A stretch of 64,000 nt of DNA from positions 2,108,001-2,172,000 of the forward strand of contig JAILWY010000006.1 of NCBI GenBank assembly GCA_022113835.1, given 5' to 3'. The stretch's first letter is position 1. Every line of letters begins with the position of its first letter. The notes below the pieces were generated by a model. It saw nothing but the letters and a program-made list of their open reading frames with translations, did not search any database and was not told the origin of the DNA. Of the stretch, positions 36,960 through 49,160 are shown piece after piece. Source of the DNA: Atopsyche davidsoni (Eukaryota > Arthropoda > Insecta > Trichoptera > Hydrobiosidae). The position numbers and the translations under genes were made by a program.

Positions 36960-37540
36960 GCTACATGGCCATGGCGAGATACACTCATTACGGACCACAC
37001 ATTACAGGACATGGGAACTTCCGTCCATGCGAGAGCCTTACGCTACGGAAGTCTGAAGGCTCAGCTATAGGTGCACGTACCAGGACTGTATTGTGTAAAA
37101 TTCCTGTTTCTACTTCACGGTGAGATAATTTAATACACGCCACGGCTATTTGCACTTCAATAGCGCCAGTTGGGCGAAATGCAATGCCGACGGTAACGAA
37201 ATAATTCCCTAACCGGTAATATTCTTTGGTCAAATGCGAATAATTGAATAGCGCTATCGCCCAGGCGACGTATGCAAATGGCGTTTTATCAAGTGTTAAC
37301 ACTGGGCCGTGGAGTATCTCACATCTTACATTACCATGAGAATGCGAAGGGAAGACATAAATAACCACCCCCGGGGGTCGCTGCCCAGTCCCCGCCGCCC
37401 GTGGTATGTTACTTAAATGCCTTCGAGGCTTTAATTGTCACAACACAGCCTTGCATTTTCCAGAGTCGGCCCGTCCCGTGTTTGTTCTGTATTGTAGCCG
37501 TAGTGCTCCGGTCGAGATTCCGTCTTATACTTGCGAAATG
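36960..37540. other. GC-rich island with a 126-codon minus-strand open frame
   Basis: The longest open frame outside transposon sequence (37368 to 36988, minus) starts MVIYVFPSHS and has no recognisable domain, signal peptide or relatives known to me. The block contains a perfect POU octamer, ATGCAAAT (37272-37279), and other AT cores within GC-rich sequence, which looks more like a regulatory element than a gene. No splice or promoter signals flank the frame. Confidence 0.3.
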
Positions 37541-38638
37541 AAAATAGAGGAAAAATTCTGAGTGGCGTTTTAATTTACTTCAGGAATATCTTGCTTTTAG
37601 ACCTTTCGTGTCCTTTCCTTTTTATTGTCATACCTTACGTAAGAGTTTCTAGCTTCAGTTAAATTCCTAGCAAATAAAAAACATTTATTGTGTTGACAGC
37701 GTGCATTGTCTACTAGTATTCATTGTGCCAACCTATAAAGATCCGGTCGATTTTCACTGTCATTCGAACGATATCATTTTCACATCTTATCACCTGACAA
37801 AAGGTAAAAGGTTCTTAATGAATAATATAATATACATTTATGTATGTCATTATTAAGTAACGTTATACATATTATATTTCTACATCTTATCAATTTTCTT
37901 GATTAAACAGAAAACCCCTAATACCGAATATGTATATGTATCACACCACTATAAATATCAAGTACATAATAGATTACAAGACTATATCTGATTGAAAGTT
38001 TATTCAATACCAGCAAAATCTCAACAGCCTCAAAGCTATTTGATGTTCTCTTTAATAATAAAACCGAGATTCAAGCGTCTTATAATTGATTCCACTTTAA
38101 AGAAAACCTCAAATCATTGCTTAATTACAGTGAATATTTTCCCAACTAAGAGCCTGTTTTTTTTTCAACGAACACGCAAGTAGCACTATAATTTTCGGAG
38201 TAAACAATTTTTTAGCTTCCATTGTAGAACAGCTATAAAAATAACAGTACAATTGTGACTATAATTTTTGTCGCGTCTTTTTGTTCGGCTTTTTGCGAGG
38301 CGTTGGACGTTGGACATCCTGCCTCATAGCAAACTGCTTCCTCAACCGAGTCTTATTAACAAATTGTGGTATTTACCGAGCAATACGGTATGCTTTATCA
38401 ATCCGACATTTACACTGAAAATTCCTCTGTTATCTTTAAATTTATGATTCATCGCATACTCGTTACGTTCTCATGGCTTACACGTACTCCCGGCGGTCAA
38501 TATTAGCACTTGCTTGTTTATTTAATGATTGGTAAATTTGTCATGTGGAATTTCCAAGAATTGCTATCATCAAAAATTAGTTCGTTTGCATAAAAAACGT
38601 CTTTTTTGAAACCAATCTCTCGATTAAAGATAATATAT

Positions 38639-38674
38639 GTTTTTAATAAATAATTTTTATTATTTATTAAAAAC
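38639..38674. repeat. Perfect 15-bp stem-loop
   Basis: GTTTTTAATAAATAA (38639-38653) and its exact complement (38660-38674) around a 6-base loop. Almost entirely A/T, so weak as RNA. Confidence 0.8.
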
Positions 38675-39039
38675 CTACAGTTAATATGTATTACTCTAGA
38701 AAAAACAAGGCTCTATAAAAAAATAACAAAACGATGGCTTTAATATTTCAATATAAAATTGAAACAAAAAAAAAATCGTTTTACATATACAAATTTCCTT
38801 GAATATATTGAAATAATATTTTTTTATTAATAGCTTTTTTTATGTTTTATCTGTTTTTATTTTTGCATAAAAAAAAATGTTAATACAATTTTATACAGCC
38901 AATTGATTTTGAGAATTGGCTCCGTGTGTGTGCTGTCAATTTTATTTTATAATTTATGAAATATATTCATACGAACACTTACTTTTGAAATATAAAATAT
39001 AAAGCATAAAGCAGCATCCATTAATTTGCTTGATGCTAT

Positions 39040-39075
39040 AGAAAATATTTAAGATTTATTTCTTAAATATTTTCT
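39040..39075. repeat. Perfect 14-bp stem-loop
   Basis: AGAAAATATTTAAG (39040-39053) and its exact complement (39062-39075) around an 8-base loop. Flanks pair poorly, so a microRNA precursor is unlikely. Confidence 0.8.
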
Positions 39076-39779
39076 GCATTAACTGGACATATTCCTAAGG
39101 ACACTGTGAATTAAGGTAAAATTGATTTTCTCGTCAGGTGAGGAGACAACGTCGGGTGTCTAGATTATTTGGCAGCGAATGCTAAATTTGTGGTTTCCCC
39201 AGAGACCGCAAGCACCGGTGGTTTCAATCAAACGCTTCTTTGTGTTTTTATATTTAAAAAAATCGTCATTTTAAATTTATAGTCGTTACCGGTGATACAA
39301 TAAAAAAAAGCCGTTTTTATCCATTTTAAATATATTAAAAAAAACTGATTTTTTTATTTTTCTATTGTATTTATACCTTGATTTTTTTTTAACAATTATT
39401 AACTTCGAACGCCATATTATTCATTTCTTGCTTGGTACATACCCAGCAACACGAGCTTTAATCAGATAAGATGCATTGAATGATCCTTGTTTTTCTGTCA
39501 AACAGCTTTTTTTTACAAACTTAACCAACCCCATTGACATTCGGCTTCCATCGCCGATGTAACCACAATACCAAAGCACTGCAGTATACAGTCTATTTCT
39601 TGCATTCGGCCTCCTTTGAGTTTCACTAATTCATCATTACTGCAAAGCATTGTATCCTTCGCATGATTTTAACACTTTAAATCATGACCTATATAATTTT
39701 TTTTTCATTTTACAAATAATAATCATTTCAACACGTTTCGATCTATCCTATGACCGTTTGACCTAGAAAGGTCCGAGAT

Positions 39780-40090
39780 AGACCGAAGCATGTTTTAGCT
39801 TGAAGCTGTCGCAGAAAAAACGCGATTCAAGATAACGTGACTGCACTTTCCGCCATGCAAACGGATCGGATTGTAATCAGTGCAGATGCGTTGGGCCGTG
39901 TTGTGCAGATAATTATGAGATGCATTTGCGTCTTCCGCGGCGACCTCGCGGCTGAGATGCAGCGGCTCGGAATAAATGCGCTTTTAATAAAAGGGAAAGG
40001 AAACGCTGGAGCCTTTGTGTTCGTGTTAATGTCTTTTATGCTTTGTTGTGTCGCGGGAATGTACCGAGATTACCAGAAAGGCTAATATAT
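39780..40090. other. GC-rich island, unidentified
   Basis: An 82-codon plus-strand frame (39837-40085) ends in a hydrophobic stretch but begins without good context. No family is recognised. Probably non-coding. Confidence 0.3.
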
Positions 40091-42821
40091 TTTTGTGTAC
40101 TCGCTAATGTGATCCTACAGGCGATACGGAGTATTACATCATGCTAATGGAATAAAGAAACATTTGTTTATAGCCTCATTAATCCTTTGTAAAAAAATAA
40201 TACTTTAAGGTTTAAAATTCACCACAAAACAGACACATTCATACATTTAATACATATTTTATTCAACGCAATGAGTCAATTAATACAGTTGTTATTTTAA
40301 AAGTGTGATTTATGTAAAGCCCATAGAAATAATCTCGAGGTCAGTATTTCATCTGTCCTACATGTTCATATACTTCGTATTGCAAAGAACGTTTGCGTGG
40401 GAAACGGCCATATTTGGACAATACTATTTATCAGTACATATAATATAAGTTTAAAGTTATTATTGAACATATAGTCTTATGTGTGCTTTGTAACCGCAAT
40501 TCAATCAATATTGTGTTCGCCCACTGCTTGTGTTGATAGTCTCCTGTCTTGAGAACTGATTTGAGATATCTTTGAATTACTTAAGTTTATCATACGCAGA
40601 ATAGTCGTTTGAATGAAAACACTTCGCATAAAGCTTTTATATTTATAAATGCAACTACATGTTAGTGAAATATAGCTAGGCTTAATATTTTATAGTTGAA
40701 ATTTACAAGTGTATTTATAACATCAGCAAAAAACTAAAATAATTTTGGACGTTTATTATCATGTCTTTAATGATAAATTTTTATAATCGTCGGTACATCA
40801 TCGTCCATCGGCCCCTGTAGCTGGGTGCCCGATAAATAAAGAGCTAATTCACTGGAATAATTATAACCATCATCTGCGGTCATATATCTACAGAATGATG
40901 GTTTGATCACCAGCTCGATCCAATATCTTCTACACCGCATGATTTATAGAACCCCATAAATCTAGCTTGATATGCCGTTTCGGTCAGTTCTTTTCACGTT
41001 GCATCAGTTGGCCTGCAACCTCGCCATATGCTCGTCTGGATCTCTCTAGGAACATATCGAACAAAGGTTTTACAAACAGCTTCATATCTCATATCCGCCA
41101 GTGCCATTGACCTCTGAACCCGTACACACAATAACCACACTAAAAAATACGCCTTTTTGAAAATTGAAATATTTAATTCAATTAAATTCACCCACGTTTG
41201 TCTGTTTATAGTAATGGGTTATTATTGGTTGATTATTTAATTATATTGTTCGATGGATAAATAATAGGTTTTCGCTTAGATCAAATGATATTCGTTTTGC
41301 ATTTAGTATAAATGGTATGAGTAAACCTTGGGCTTCTTTCAACCTTATACGGTTGATGTCAAGCACATTTCTTAAACGTCACACTACGCTGAAAAACTAT
41401 GTCTCTATTGTATAATATAGCATGCTATAATGAATTATTCAATGACCTTAGTTTTCTTGCTTGCGAAGTTTTCTGCATACAAAATTATATAAGTAAATGA
41501 ATAAAAATACCGTGTCGCAAGTGTAAAATAAGTAAATTATATATATTTTTATGATAATGCATTTTCGTGCAGATTAAAGTTTTTTTGTGTATTAAGATTT
41601 TTAATCTGTACGTTTATTATTCGTTATCAATTATTTTAATGAATTCAGGTTTTATATTTTATAAGAATCATAAAGTCGCGTTTTGTTGCGCGGTTCGAGT
41701 CATATCACGTGAGAAAAAAGTTCAACTAGTACTGCGAGTATGAATTTGATTTTAAAAATTTTTGTATACGTATCATGAGGTGGCGAGATTTCGCAGTCAT
41801 GTTATTTTAATCAACCCCTCGTAGTTAGACGTCAATCAAAACCTGTGACTCGTTATTTTGCGTAAAACATTTAATGTATTTTTATATTCACAAGTACTGC
41901 AAAATATAAAATACGCCATTGGTTGATTGCAAATCGGTTGCGATGAAAAAGCTGTTATTTTCGGAAATTTGTTAGATTTTCCGAGGACAATATTCGGTTA
42001 TAAAGGCAACTTGCGGAAATTCAGCGGTTACCCATGGTTCATTTTGAGTATTTATTTTGTAAATTGGCCTTCAATTTCTGGCTCGTAAACAGTTTTCCTG
42101 GTCATTAAAGATAGATTTAAATCTGTCGTGACAAAGGTGGAGACAGTTGGGAATAAATATATAAATTTACGGATTCGTGCTAACATTATCAGAAGCTGCC
42201 ACAGCCATCGCCCCGGCATAGCCGCACATAATTATCTAAAATCTAGACCTTCGCGCAATAAATTATAGCGTAATGATTTTCTTAGTTTACCTTTCAGAGT
42301 CCAGTGGCTTTACATGAGTCGCTCTGCCATTCCTCCAGACTAATTAATTTTCTTACAAATGTCTTATATTTTGATAAAATATATCGCTCTTCTGTTTGCT
42401 CAGCGTAATCTCTAGTATATATCGCATTTATGTAAGTAATTATACATAGACGTAGATTTACACTGTTAGAGAATGCTGCTCAACTTTAATATATTATATG
42501 GATATCGCGGGTGTCAAGATTATTTTGTGAGTTTTATTTTAATACAGATGTGTATTAAAGTCTTGCGTTTCAATATTACTTACGTTATACTTTCAAAACA
42601 ATAGTACTTCATTCTGTATTAGATATCATCAATAGTCAGTATTGCATTCTTCATTAATGAACCGGTAAATACTCATAGTGTTACATGTATAAACGCACAC
42701 GTTTATCACACTGTCTTCTACAGAATCAAATCAAAATTACCACTATTTTTTATACTCGCGTTAAATAATGGTTTAACAGTTTTGTAAATAAAGTAATTTC
42801 TGATTTAACGTTTTCTTGCAG
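40091..42821. other. AT-rich non-coding sequence
   Basis: No gene supported. A good acceptor (TTTACCTTTCAG, ending 42297) opens a 35-codon frame without a donor. Confidence 0.5.
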
Positions 42822-42908
42822 CTGTATGCATTGGGATTCAGAGATGTGTCTTTGTATCACCAGTTGCTCATGTTTAAACCCGAAAAATATATGCCTCATT
42901 CTAATTAG
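42822..42908 (+). other. Candidate terminal exon
   Basis: An acceptor ACGTTTTCTTGCAG ends at 42821. The first frame is open for 28 codons (LYALGFRDVS to KYMPHSN) to a TAG at 42906-42908, and an AATAAA-type signal lies about 25-35 bases further on. It would be in phase with the 36.75 kb candidate exon if both were coding. The peptide is not recognised; chance is a serious alternative. Confidence 0.25.
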
Positions 42909-43139
42909 TATCTAAAAATTACCTCATTTTAAAAATAAAAAATATGCAAATTGGGCAATCGCTAAAGACTATGTCACAAAATGTGGAAGTGCTCAAACAT
43001 TTCTGTACACGGAGGGTGTAACGAACGAGGCCAGTCCGTCGTTCGTGCAAATATTCAAAACGTTAAGACTTAAAAAGCAGATTGAAAACAATAGCAGTGT
43101 ACATTTGAAGCGATACTTTGAATTTTAAAACAAGACATC
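42909..43139. other. AT-rich sequence
   Basis: Contains the poly(A)-type signal mentioned for the preceding candidate exon; otherwise nothing. Confidence 0.4.
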
Positions 43140-43530
43140 ACCCCTCGGGAAGTGCGCCCCGCTGGCCGGCGCTTCCGGTCCCTCCCCCCCCCCCACCCCC
43201 GCGCACCCCTTGCGGCTTACAAATGGCGTTCGGCGCACGATTACACTAATTATTCCACCGCCTGACAGTCGCCGTGCGTGCCCGCCCGAGCGGGATGCGT
43301 CCATTAACGGGAAAACTCGGACGACTGCGCATCAAATGGGCGACCCGGGCAAGGGTGCGCCGCTGGGATGCATGCTCGAAGATCTCCCGCAAATAGTCTG
43401 GACCACCTTGTGGCTCAGTGGCAGCACCGGTCTAAACAAAAATTATAACGCTAGGGACCTTGCATCTATGAGCAAGGTAGGATGGAGTAACAATTGGATG
43501 GATGCTTCCAACTGGGCATGATTTGAGCTC
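43140..43530. other. GC-rich island with C-run and an A-box-like motif
   Basis: It starts with a C-rich run (about 43,180-43,200). A 103-codon frame (43210-43521) is proline/arginine-rich early on and unrecognised. TGGCTCAGTGG at 43411-43421 is a perfect Pol III A box, but no B box follows at the right distance, so a SINE assignment is weak. Confidence 0.3.
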
Positions 43531-45055
43531 CTCTGCATTTGCTTTGAATTGGCAAGGGAAATTTGATTGGCTCGTTATTCGATGCTCAGCTTCATTCAGA
43601 ATTTCTAATTTTATCTTATCATACTTGCCATTCACACTCTCTGATTTTATAACGTGCGTCGTAAAATCGTTCAACGGTTTCATCAATTATAGGTGTTGCA
43701 GCACTGGTTTACGAATGCACTAATGGGTGATATAAAAAAGATGTAAGCTTAAATATGTCTTTCAGTGCTTAGGAACCTTCCCAATCCTGGGTTAAGCTAT
43801 GAGCGTTTTCGATTTTGTAAAATTTTCTATTTCGTCTCCAAGTTCTTCTTTGATTTTTCTGTTCATGATGAGGCTAATTCTGGAGATGTAGCAAGTCAGA
43901 TGCAGTAGTAAAACTACTCAATCGCTTAAAACTGCTTGTTAATTTACCTCTTTCGCTGCAACCCCCCTAATAATATCGAGTTAAATAGATTTCTTGTTTT
44001 AATCCTTCGAGTTTGAATATATACATTTTTAAGTTCAATTAGATTTAAAAAGTATGGCTACAAATTTCTTTACTTTAAACTGATTAATGTTAAGTAAATA
44101 CATAAGTTCTATTTTTTAAAGTAATAAAATATTGTTTTTATAATAGATAGTTAAATATTGAATTAATTCATATTATTGCCTGCTGACTCTCATAATTGTA
44201 AGTACGAGTTGTTAAAAATCTCTCAGAAAGTAAAATCATAATGCTAAAAGCGTTATATTTAAAACTTATGAAATCTGATAAAATTCTAATTATGTTTCAT
44301 CGTATTTGTTTACAATTAGCACCAATTGATGAACGTGAATAATTTTGATTCCGTTAATATGAACTGAAAGCATTGTTTGTTATTCCATGAATATTTATAT
44401 ATTCATGATGTTTATCCATAATTCATAATATTGTGGTATCTCAATTTGTGGTTGCCTTTTATGAATGTGAAATTAAATGGCTTGCCAATCAATTGTTTAC
44501 TAATTATTGTTGAATTTAATTTCAAATCAAATGCGGTAACGTGATTTGAAAGGTTTCGGCTAGCAGTTGCAGCTAGTAAATGTGTTTTAAAACAGCTGAT
44601 AGAAAATAAATATCCTTCCAGTAGAATATTAATTATTTTAACCCCAACAATGAAAGGGTCAACAAGGTACTTAATAGATATGTGAAGGGTTAACTATGGA
44701 CAACGAACATCGGAATATTCTATAACATACCAATTGTTTACTAGTATTAGGATTTTATTTTATTCTGACATTTATTCATAAAATTGTTTTATGTATAAGA
44801 ACATATTGCACCAGTTAAACCAGAAAACAGTAAATACTTTTAAAACTGTTTTATTTTGTATTTATTTAACTTTTAATAAAGACACGGTTCTTGTTGCAAT
44901 TGTTTAATTATTACACTGTGTTAAAAATAAATGAATATATTTATTTTAAAATCAATCAACGTGGAGATATTCAAGAAAAATTTATTAGGTAAATTCATAC
45001 AACATTGTGTGTTTTTAACATGCTTAGTCGATAAACATCGTCTTCGACTAAACTT
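43531..45055. other. AT-rich non-coding sequence
   Basis: Nothing recognised. Confidence 0.55.
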
Positions 45056-45152
45056 AAACAGGCTCGTGTCCAATCACAACAGTTAGGGGTTCACCTGTCG
45101 GGACCTCTTACAGTCCACGGTCCAGCCACTGAGCCAGCAAGCCAAAGTTGTA
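45056..45152 (-). mobile_element. SINE-like element, minus strand
   Basis: On the minus strand, TGGCTCAGTGG (complement of 45126-45136) is a perfect A box, followed by a weak B-box-like GGTGAACCCC (complement of 45086-45095) and then ATTGGACACGAGCCT. That last block is nearly repeated (ATTGGACCCGAGCTT) in the relic at 59.6 kb, and the head resembles the element at 13.7 kb. Confidence 0.5.
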
Positions 45153-46799
45153 TTATAATGAAGATAATTATAAATAGCCCATATGAAACGAAGCCGGCTT
45201 ACGAGTTTGTCGTGACGTCGAAAACTCGTATCTTTCAGATAAGGACTACAAAAGCGTCGAGACCTCCGATCACATCCTCGTCAGTGACGCATCCTTGCCA
45301 TACAGCAGTACTATCTGGCAGTTTTAATATTATCATCAGTATAATTGGCTTTCCCTTACTTGCGTCAGTGCCTCACTTCCTCGTATTGTTATTCTAAACG
45401 ATCGATTTGATAAATTCTTCATATTGAAAAAAATACATTGATTCAATTTTGGTCACACATCCACAATGAGTGAAACATCAATGACAGGTATTTTTCATTA
45501 GTAAGTATGTGAGCAAATAAAAATGCTTATTTAAATCTACTAATAATCATGAAATATGTCTTGTTAGTAAGTTATTTAATTTTCTAATAAAATTACCCCT
45601 TTTACAAAAAGAGCTACCTGAATATATTAAAAATTATACAACATTAAAACCATCGCCATTTATCACTTAAAAAGGTAGCTTTAATATGTTATTTATTCGC
45701 GTAGTTACAGCATTCAGGTAGTAAATATTTCTCACCTGCTCAGAAGGGTTGTTTCCTCTCTCATTTAGTCATCAGCTGCGGGGGTAGAATTCTTATCTTT
45801 AGATAAAGCATCATAGACTTGAGCTACGACCTGGCAGGGGTAATCAACTCACTTTTCTATGCGATAGTGGTGGTTTTGATTGAGTGTTCTGCGGCTACGT
45901 TTTACCACCCTTGATAGAATGAGTTGCTAAGCTGTGGACGGGAACGGTAGATTGTTTTGAATGATAGTTAAAATTGAATTTTAGTATTCTTAGTTGTTCA
46001 GGTCTGTTGGTTTTGCATGTGGCATGTGATAAACTAAATGAGTTATAGTCATGTTCTTTTTGTTAACATTAATAATTGGGAGAGATGTTGCTTAAATTTT
46101 ACCTTACTAACTATTACATTTAACATTACTTAACTTATTTTTTAATTATGTCACAGTTGTAAATACTTTTTGAAAAACACATTCGTCATAAATTCCATTA
46201 CCTGCTTGAAAGTAATACTTGAACATTGAAAACGTGAAATCAAAGAACAGAGATGTTTTATAGTGACAAAAATTCCATCTAATTATATTAATTTCACATC
46301 CTGAAATCGAATAAACCAATCTTGTCGAAGTGATTTTTCAAGTGTAGTAGTCAATTTTAAATATATCTTAAATCTGTTGTTTAAGAATAACTTGTAACTC
46401 TCTAAAAAGCTGACCAACAAATACAAAGAATAATACGTGTTATATTTCTGCCTTGTTTATTATGATTTTTTTATTTTTATCGACGTTTCATCAAATTGAT
46501 AAAAGCATCAAAATATTATTTATTCTTCTGACGGATCCGAGTATTTGTTCATATTACTTTGTGGCCCATACTTGCCGAATCTAAAATTTATGCAAAATAT
46601 ACATGACAAAGTTTACTTTGAAAGCTTTCATATTTACAAAATATGGGCCAATAACAAGTAAAAGCGTTTAAAAGCTTTCAAACACAGCCGAAAATGCAAA
46701 ATTGCCGCTTTGTGAGTCACTCTTTTGGCGTGTGCCATTCACGAACTTCACAACATTAAAAGTTGATTCAGAAACACAATAAATCCTCGGCTTTGTTTA
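45153..46799. other. AT-rich non-coding sequence
   Basis: No gene. CGACGTTTCATC at 46481-46492 reads GATGAAACGTCG on the minus strand, followed by A-rich DNA, and may be another retroelement tail fragment. Confidence 0.45.
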
Positions 46800-47160
46800 T
46801 TTGCGCCATTCACGGTGCACTTTTTATCACGTGACCCAAAAAAAAACATTTCCAAAGATGTGGAGTGCTCCGGGCGCAGCAGCGAGCTCGCCGGCAGCCA
46901 CTTAGCTCGAACACTGCGCCGGCCCCTCGTGACAGGTGTTCTTCTTCCCCTGTGCAGCCCATCTGAACGATATTGCATTATGCTGGAATCAAGCAAGGCT
47001 GCGAAGGTGTATCAGCCATCAGGCGATTATTTAATTCATGGAAATTTATTTCTTTCCGGCACACAGGTGGGGCTCAAACCAACACCTATTGGTTGAGCTT
47101 CACCTCAGCGAGGTGGTGGACTAATCGCTTCGACCTTTATTTAGCCTGTGCTTAAGAAAT
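46800..47160. other. GC-richer block with B-box-like SINE trace
   Basis: On the minus strand GGTTTGAGCCCCACCTGTGT (around 47,063-47,082) resembles a tRNA-derived SINE B box with flank. A CACCTC/GAGGTG mini-hairpin lies near 47,101-47,115. Open frames of 60-93 codons are unrecognised. Confidence 0.3.
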
Positions 47161-48989
47161 TATAATTCAATTTAGATGATATATATCACACCCGGAATAA
47201 TTTTGAAGCAGAAAAAAAAAAAAAGGTAAATTTTCTTGTATATAATCGAATAACATTGAAACGATTTTTTAAATTTGTTATTGTGTTCATTTCAACACAA
47301 AAAAATTCAGTTTGAGATTTTTTCAAAATTGATTATGAAAATAAAAGAAAACAGTTAGCCGATGACAGTGAAATTAATAGGCTTTTTAATAAATATCTTT
47401 CTTTGATATTACGAACAACAATATTAACAATACAGCATGTATGTCGTGATAACGCTTTTTGCACCAGTAATTTCCGGTGTCATATATCCCAGAATTATTG
47501 GGATAAGCCAGCGAGCTGTCCATTGTTACAGCCCTTAACAAGATTTATGCGGCCTTACTCTAGGTCATTAACGTTTAATTATTTTTTCTTCAACTATCTA
47601 CTGAGTATAATGGCGATAATAAATATACACACATTTATGTTACAATCGTTTCCTTGGAAATGTCTTTTTGAGTATGATTGATAATATAAATGTTATTTAC
47701 GTGATGTTTTCATTTATTATTTTAGTCTCACAAACTTTATAAACATCTATTCAATGATTATTTTTTACCGTCGCTAATCATCACAAATATAATTATTTAA
47801 CACAGTAAACCGTCGCCCACGTATATTTTTATAAATTAAAAATTATTGACTTCATCTCGATCACATTTATTAAAAACATGTTCACAAAATGTTTTTATCA
47901 TCTCTAATAATTTACTTGACGAGTTTTATAATCATGTATGTTCTCAAAAAAATAATAATAACGTATGGGAGGAGTTCAGACAAGTATACTTTGTTGTGAT
48001 AAAATAGCGTGATATTAAAAAAAAAAAAAAAAAAAACGCATTTCAAGACAATCAAAAAAGCAGTATTCCTGGTTTTGATATTGCTCCATTCGAATGTTCC
48101 CACTGATATTTGGTTCAAGTTTATACGTCTGAGCGAACAACCTTCCCGAATGTTTATCGCCCCTTCCAGCCCATAAACCTACATCTCAGTAGACCCTCGA
48201 ATGCGACGCAATGTTGACTGAGAAATCGTTCGGCTGCAAGTTATCTGCGGTGATGCTTCGTGGAATCAATCGGGCCGACATTCAGATCGCGACTTTTATT
48301 TAAAGTTGGAGGAAATAAATATAAACATTTATACTTCGTCATATAACTGATGCAAGAAAAATAATCTGACTATTATATATTAAATTAGTACTTTATTACA
48401 TTTTACTGCATTGGTTTAAGTAAATTTCTTATTCATTGACTTTTTGTTATTCTTCATTTCTTTAGTTGAATAGCCAAATAAGCCAATGATTTTATTAATA
48501 AAATTAAAAATATTCATTCATATCGGTCGTTGCTCCCGGAGCTGTAGGCATGCCACGGTTTTCGGAAACTGACTGAAAGTATTTAAATTAAATGCAAATG
48601 AGATGTTTTCATTATTTTTTGTCTTGTTAATGAATTAACTATCCAAGTTGTGTACATTTTGTTCAGCTCTTCTTCATTTCGAAATGGCCAATCGATATGG
48701 CAAACGAAAGATGATAATGGCCTCATAAACCATCTCTTCGCACAATTCTCTAACGTTTGCCTTTATTTAAGGTTAGTTTTTTGATATTTTATTGTTTCCC
48801 TTCTAAAAGTTTCTAACAGCCGCATTCCTCGTAAAATAAATTAAAAACACAATTTCCTTTAATTTCACGATGCAATAATTTGTAAAACACACGGCCAACA
48901 AATTTCTGATTTATATCACAAATTTATTATCAAAAGCGAACAGATCGTAAATTATAAAGGCTGGTCTTGTGTATAAATATAAATTCCAA
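47161..48989. other. AT-rich non-coding sequence with A20 run
   Basis: A 20-base poly(A) run lies at 48017-48036. No element end could be tied to it. No gene supported. Confidence 0.5.
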
Positions 48990-49160
48990 GAGGGAAGTTA
49001 ATAAATACAAAAGGCCGTTACATCGCCCTTGCGGCGGGCCCGAGTGGCGCGGCGGATGTCGCAGAAGGGACAAGATGGCGGACCGGAAGCGGCTGCAGCG
49101 GCCTGCGCGGGACCTGCGCGAAACCTGCGCGGGCGTGCCATTTGCAACAGCGGATTTATA
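48990..49160 (+). promoter_or_regulatory. CpG-rich promoter-like block with YY1 and ETS motifs
   Basis: A dense CpG-rich stretch. CAAGATGGCGGACCGGAAGC (49071-49090) joins a perfect YY1-type site to an ETS-type site (CCGGAAGC), a pairing typical of TATA-less housekeeping promoters. Three imperfect repeats of CCTGCGCGGG-like sequence follow. Overlapping open frames on both strands are compositional. No convincing splice donor was found immediately downstream on the plus strand. Confidence 0.3.

Larger units (their letters stand above)
37541..39779. other. AT-rich non-coding sequence with two perfect hairpins
   Basis: No gene. Two AT-only perfect stem-loops are listed separately. Confidence 0.55.

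Noticed and set aside
38639..38674. MicroRNA precursor at the 15-bp hairpin (and at 39040-39075)
   Set aside because: Stems are too short and A/T-only, and flanks do not extend the pairing to the 22-bp or more needed.
40994..41191. Minus-strand 65-codon frame with MRYEAVCKTFVRYVPRE as a possible transposon protein
   Set aside because: It feels retroelement-like but I could not match it to a named domain, so it is not annotated.
42298..42408. Exon after acceptor TTTACCTTTCAG
   Set aside because: Open for 35 codons but without a donor or poly(A) signal at the right distance and without recognisable protein.
24506..48599. Additional ATGCAAAT octamers at 24506, 42944 and 48592
   Set aside because: A handful of such 8-mers is expected by chance in 64 kb of AT-rich DNA on two strands.
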